From positions 1 to 60,063 of the forward strand of contig NZ_MKKC01000064.1 of assembly GCF_001942255.1 (NCBI RefSeq): a stretch of DNA of 60,063 nt, written 5' to 3'. Below are positions 56,797 through 60,063 of this stretch, piece after piece. A program made the translations under genes and the position numbers. The stretch is from Nocardiopsis sp. CNR-923. GTDB taxonomy: Bacteria; Actinomycetota; Actinomycetes; Streptosporangiales; Streptosporangiaceae. Every line of letters begins with the position of its first letter. Positions within the stretch are counted from its first letter, which is position 1. A model generated the notes under the pieces. The model ran no database searches, was not told the DNA's origin, and worked only from the letters and a program-made list of their open reading frames with translations.

Positions 56797-57639
56797 TCAG
56801 CTCAACGTCGCGGTCGGGCCGTCGGGGTGCGCGGCCCGGCCCTGGACCACCTCCGTCGCCAGACGGGCGACGTCGTCGGTCGGGACACGGCGGTGTCCGG
56901 CCTCGGTGATGACGTCGACGAGGGGGAAGATCTTGCGGTGCAGGTCGGGGCCGCCGGTCGCGGAGTCGTCGTCGGCGGCGTCGTACAGGGACTCCAGCGC
57001 CACCCTGACGGCGCCGGTCTCGTCCAGGTCGTCCCGGTAGAGCTTCTTGACCGAGCCCCGGGCGTAGACCGACCCGGAGCCGATGGAGTGGTAGCGGTGC
57101 TCCTCGTAGCGCCCGCCCACGGCGTCGTAGCTGAACACGCGACCGACGTCGGCGGTCTCGTCGTAGCCGACCAGTAGGGGGACGACGACGAAGCCCTGCA
57201 TGGCCATGCCGAGGTTGCCCCGGACCATCTGGGCCAGCTTGTTCGCCTTACCCTCCAGGGAGAGCACCCGGCCCTCCATCTTCTCGTAGTGCTCCAGTTC
57301 CACCTGGAACAAGCGGGCCAGTTCGATGCCGATCCCCGCGGAACCGGCGAAGGCGACCGCGGAGAACTCGTCCGTGCGGAACAGTTTCTCCATGTCCCGG
57401 TTGGCGATCACGTTGCCCTGGGTGGCCCTGCGGTCCCCGGCCATGACCACGCCCCCGGGGAAGGTCAGGGCGACGATGGTCGTCGCGTCGGGCGTGAGGT
57501 GCTCGGCCCCCTCGCCCGAGGGCAGGTGGTGTCCGGGCAACAGCTCGGGGCTGACCGATCGGACGAACTCGGTGAAAGACGAGGTTCCCGCACTCATGAA
57601 CGCGGCGGGCAACCGTCCGCCCTCGAACCCTTCGAACAC
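56797..57639 (-). CDS. prcB: 20S proteasome beta subunit
   Basis: A 280-residue catalytic subunit starting at a GTG (57639) behind a strong GGAGGGAGT site, in preference to upstream ATGs without sites. A propeptide of about 52 residues (including [20 protein letters not shown]) is removed before Thr53 in [13 protein letters not shown], whose Thr is the nucleophile. [20 protein letters not shown] and [18 protein letters not shown] are conserved. The C-terminus is Pro/Asp-rich. Cotranscribed with prcA. Confidence 0.96.
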   Translation of the reverse strand: MFEGFEGGRLPAAFMSAGTSSFTEFVRSVSPELLPGHHLPSGEGAEHLTPDATTIVALTFPGGVVMAGDRRATQGNVIANRDMEKLFRTDEFSAVAFAGSAGIGIELARLFQVELEHYEKMEGRVLSLEGKANKLAQMVRGNLGMAMQGFVVVPLLVGYDETADVGRVFSYDAVGGRYEEHRYHSIGSGSVYARGSVKKLYRDDLDETGAVRVALESLYDAADDDSATGGPDLHRKIFPLVDVITEAGHRRVPTDDVARLATEVVQGRAAHPDGPTATLS

Positions 57640-57807
57640 GCGACTCCCTCCACTCGCGTCCCACCCCGTCATGGGGGCGGATGGGACGCCTGTCATCTCG
57701 TTGTCGACGGCCGGACGCTGTTCCCGACCGATGGAATCGACCCTAGCCGTGTGCGCGGCGGTGCCGACGGCACGGGAGTGCGCTGTCAGCGAACCACCGC
57801 CGGGCGG

Positions 57808-58011
57808 CTACTGGCCGCCCTTTTGCACGAACTGCCGGACGAAGTCCTCGGCGTTGCTCTCCAGCACGTCGTCGATCTCGTCGAGGATGTCGTCGACCTC
57901 CTCGTCCAACCTGTCCTTGGTGTCCTGGACGTCCGTCGTGGCCTCGGTCTCCTCGACCTCGGTATCGCGGCGCGATGCGTGCTTGTGGCCGCCGGTGTCC
58001 TTCGTCGCCAT
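57808..58011 (-). CDS. pup: Prokaryotic ubiquitin-like protein Pup
   Basis: A 67-residue intrinsically disordered modifier, MATKDTGGHKHASRRDTEVE at its start and ending RQFVQKGGQ. The C-terminal Gln means it must be deamidated by Dop before PafA can ligate it, and DEIDDVLESNAEDFVRQFV is the helical degradation/recognition part. It lies 168 bases upstream of prcB. The gene dop, usually just upstream, is not seen; a secreted protease gene stands there instead. Confidence 0.97.
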   Translation of the reverse strand: MATKDTGGHKHASRRDTEVEETEATTDVQDTKDRLDEEVDDILDEIDDVLESNAEDFVRQFVQKGGQ

Positions 58012-58308
58012 GGCTGGCTACCTCCCGTTCGGGGCTCTCGCCCTTATCTTGGCCCAACGACGAGCGGCTCAACCCCCTTCCCGATGCCCGATACTCGCTA
58101 GTTACCTCGGATCGTCCCCTGTGCCCGGGCATGGAGCCGCAGGCGGGCAGCTCCGCTCGCATCCGCCCGACCCGCCCGGCGACGGCGGTGCGGGCGCCTT
58201 CCCGGGCCCCGCGAACCCTTGACCCGGGCGTCAACCCCCCTACCACAGGCCCGTAAAGAGCCGAAGATCCCACCGCCGCCACCCGCCCCACCCACCTCCA
58301 TGACCTCG

Positions 58309-58323
58309 CGTGTTACGAACACG
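58309..58323. promoter_or_regulatory. Inverted repeat, candidate operator
   Basis: CGTGTTACGAACACG: perfect six-base arms around ACG. It lies about 300 bases ahead of pup's start and 365 ahead of the protease start. Confidence 0.4.
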
Positions 58324-58447
58324 TGACGGAGAAATCACGGACGGAGCGTCGAGGGATTGGCCGGATCCGGCCACGCAAGTCCCCTTGCGAAGCCCATGGC
58401 GTCACCAAAGGTGATGAGCTCGACGCGCAAAGCCAAGGTCACGCGCG

Positions 58448-58469
58448 CCGTGGCTACGCGTAGCCACGG
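58448..58469. repeat. Perfect 22-base palindrome
   Basis: Both halves of CCGTGGCTACG mirror exactly with no spacer, unusual by chance. As RNA it can fold to a hairpin only with a short loop, so binding by a dimeric protein is more natural than termination. Confidence 0.5.
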
Positions 58470-58687
58470 ATGATCGATCGGGTGATCGGGTGATCCCGCA
58501 CAACCCTGAATCGTTTTATGGGAAGAGGGTCTTTCCCTCCCCAATTTGCCCACTTATCGTGTGGAATCGTTTACCGAATGTCTCGGTGAACTTCGGCGGG
58601 CGAAGGCTCCTTCCCCGCGGCAAGGGGCGGTCCTTCCCCGAGGAACCCGCCCCGTTCCCCCGCCCATCCCCCAGCAGAGTAGGGACA

Positions 58688-59855
58688 ATGCGACCCTCCC
58701 CCCTGATCTCCGCGATCGGAACCGGTGCGCTCGCCTTCGGTCTGGCCATTTCCATGCGCCGGGCGTGAACGCCGGAACCTCTCCCCAACTTCCGTCCCCC
58801 CGGACGCCCGTCGCCGACGACGAGGCGTCCACGATGCTCGAAGCCCTCCAGAGGGATCTCGACCTCACCCCGTTCGAGGCCGAGGAACTCCTGGAGGCCC
58901 AGGACGAGGCCCTCGCCCTCGACGCGGAGGCCACCGAGGCCGCCGGCGCGGCCTACGGCGCTCGGTGTTCGACACCGACGCCCTTGAACTGACCGTCCTG
59001 GTGACCGACGCCGAGGCGGTCGAGACCGTGGAGGCCACCGGCGCCAGCGCCGAGGTCGTCTCCCACGGCGCCGACGGCCTGTCCGACATCGTCGAGGACC
59101 TCAACGCCGCCGACGCCGACAGCGACGTCGTGGGCTGGTACCCCGACGCGGCCAGCGACAGCGTGGTCGTCGAGGTCGTCGAGGGCTCCGACGCCGACGT
59201 CGACGCACTCGTGGAGGCCGCGGGCGTCGACCCGTCCGCCATCGAGGTCCAGGAGGTCTCCGAGCAGCCCGAGACCTACGCCAACGTCATCGGCGGCCTG
59301 GCCTACTACACGAGCTCCGGCGGTCGTTGCTCGATCGGCTTCCCGGCCACCAACAGCTCCGGCCAGCCGGGGTTCGTCACGGCCGGCCACTGCGGCTCGG
59401 TCGGTACCGGCGTCACCATCGGCGACGGCTCGGGGGCGGTCCAGTACTCCGTCTTCCCCGGCAACGACGCCGCCTTCGTCCGAGGAACGTCCAACTTCAC
59501 CCTGTACAACCTCGTGTACCGCTACCAGAGCGGCGGCTACCAGTCCGTGACGGGCAGCACCGCCGCCCCGATCGGCTCGTCCGTCTGCCGTTCCGGCTCC
59601 ACCACCGGCTGGTACTGCGGCACCATCCAGGCCCGCAACCAGACCGTCCAGTACGCACAGGGCACCGTCTACTACCTGACCCGCACCAGTGTGTGCGCCG
59701 AGCGCGGCGACTCCGGCGGCTCCTTCATCTCCGGCACGCACGCGCAGGGCGTCACCTCCGGTGGCTCCGGCAACTGCAGCGTCGGCGGCACCACCTTCTA
59801 CCAGGAGGTTGACCCGATGGAGAACTCCTGGGGCGTGCAGCTGCGCACCAGCTAG
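58688..59855 (+). CDS. Secreted alkaline serine protease, chymotrypsin family S1E (NAPase-like), two frameshifts
   Basis: A prepro-protease of about 389 residues after repair. The signal MRPSPLISAIGTGALAFGLA is in one frame; a missing G after ATG near 58756 moves to PGVNAGTSPQ and the pro-region (SMLEALQRDLDLTPFEAEEL-like), and a second missing G near 58960 moves to SVFDTDALELTVLVTDAEAV and the rest. The catalytic domain has His in VTAGHCGSVG, Asp in GNDAAFVRGTSNF and Ser in CAERGDSGGSFISG. The pro-region and catalytic domain match Nocardiopsis NAPase and related alpha-lytic-type enzymes. AGTAGGGA precedes the start. As shown the protein would be untranslatable in full; the pattern suggests sequence error rather than decay. 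Confidence 0.9.
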
Positions 59856-59919
59856 GCGCTCCCCCGGGCCCTGGCTCCACAGGCGTCCACGACCACCAGA
59901 CCCCCACCCCCACCCCCAG

Positions 59920-59954
59920 GTGTCCCCGTCCGCGCGTCGCGCGGGCGGGGACAC
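59920..59954 (+). terminator. Strong intrinsic terminator after the protease gene
   Basis: GTGTCCCCGTCCGCG (59920-59934) pairs with CGCGGGCGGGGACAC (59940-59954): 15 pairs including one G-U, with a very short loop, 65 bases past the stop. The bases from 59955 to the end of the window show nothing recognisable. Confidence 0.65.
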
Positions 59955-60063
59955 CCCCGTTGCCGGGCGACCCTGGCGCGTGGCCGAACGCCTCATGGGC
60001 CGCGGCCCCCGGAAGACGCGAGGGACCGGCTGGAGCTTCGGACGACGCCGAACCCGGAACCGA

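Larger units (their letters stand above)
58012..58687. other. Long regulatory region between pup and the alkaline protease gene, with palindromes and a repeat
   Basis: About 675 bases without a supported gene. It holds a 15-base inverted repeat at 58309-58323 (CGTGTT, ACG, AACACG), a perfect 22-base palindrome at 58448-58469 built on CCGTGGCTACG, and a direct repeat GAATCGTTT at 58508-58516 and 58564-58572 in the AT-richer block just ahead of the protease gene. A GATCGATCGGGTGATCGGGT stretch follows the palindrome. These could be operators or, for the 22-base palindrome, a transcription terminator. The remainder shows nothing recognisable; dop is absent. Confidence 0.5.

Noticed and set aside
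58335..58553. 72-codon minus-strand frame between pup and the protease gene
   Set aside because: No ribosome binding site, covers the palindromes, and shows no domain or composition of a real protein.

Overview
The window reads as chromosomal DNA of a high-GC actinobacterium, most like Nocardiopsis or a close relative in the Streptosporangiales. The evidence is very high GC with strong third-position bias, a mycothiol gene (mshC), a Pup-proteasome locus (pup-prcB-prcA-pafA), a fused PafBC regulator, a Ski2-like HelY helicase, and at the right end a chymotrypsin-type alkaline protease whose prepro-sequence and mature domain match the Nocardiopsis NAPase family. No rRNA, tRNA, CRISPR array, insertion sequence or prophage was recognised.

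Layout. 1-4.2 kb: a leftward peptide ABC transporter operon (permease C, binding lipoprotein, permease B, start of the ATPase), then a globin remnant. 5-10.2 kb: a membrane protein, a HAD phosphatase and metH. 10.5-19.6 kb: housekeeping and small hypothetical genes (PAC2, DCC thiol oxidoreductase, ABATE domain, F420-type oxidoreductase, mshC, XRE/DUF397 pair, NRDE protein). 19.8-27.6 kb: P-type ATPase, methyltransferase, fxsA, lnt and a lone MsiK-like sugar ATPase. 27.7-31.3 kb: a small accessory cassette (S9 prolyl oligopeptidase, 35-residue acidic Ser/Thr/Asp-rich peptide, JmjC/cupin oxygenase with a winged-helix tail) that looks like an undescribed RiPP-type system. 31.4-36.7 kb: TetR plus its divergent DUF2306 target, an iron-box-controlled FhuF-like reductase, a DUF4352 protein and an MFS transporter. 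36.9-42.8 kb: panD and a fructose-type ABC operon (frcB-frcC-frcA plus PfkB kinase) with a divergent LacI regulator. 42.9-58 kb: helY, a diacylglycerol-kinase-like gene, DUF397, tatC-tatA, pafBC, DUF3866, a formyltransferase, FKBP lipoprotein and the proteasome genes. 58-60 kb: the secreted alkaline protease.

How the genes work together. Pup marks proteins for the PrcAB proteasome, PafA attaches Pup, and PafBC is the DNA-damage regulator commonly found in this neighbourhood. TatA and TatC form the twin-arginine translocase. The frcBCA genes import a sugar that the adjacent kinase would phosphorylate, under LacI control. In the candidate RiPP cassette, the JmjC enzyme could oxidise the short peptide and the oligopeptidase could trim it; a 15-bp hairpin between peptide and enzyme genes fits the usual excess of precursor over enzyme.

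Quality warning. At least 16 conserved genes or segments are interrupted by what behaves in every case as one missing base, including genes expected to be intact (metH, pafA, lnt, pafBC). This pattern points to deletion-type errors in the consensus sequence rather than real gene loss. Such genes are listed as single CDS entries with the break position noted.
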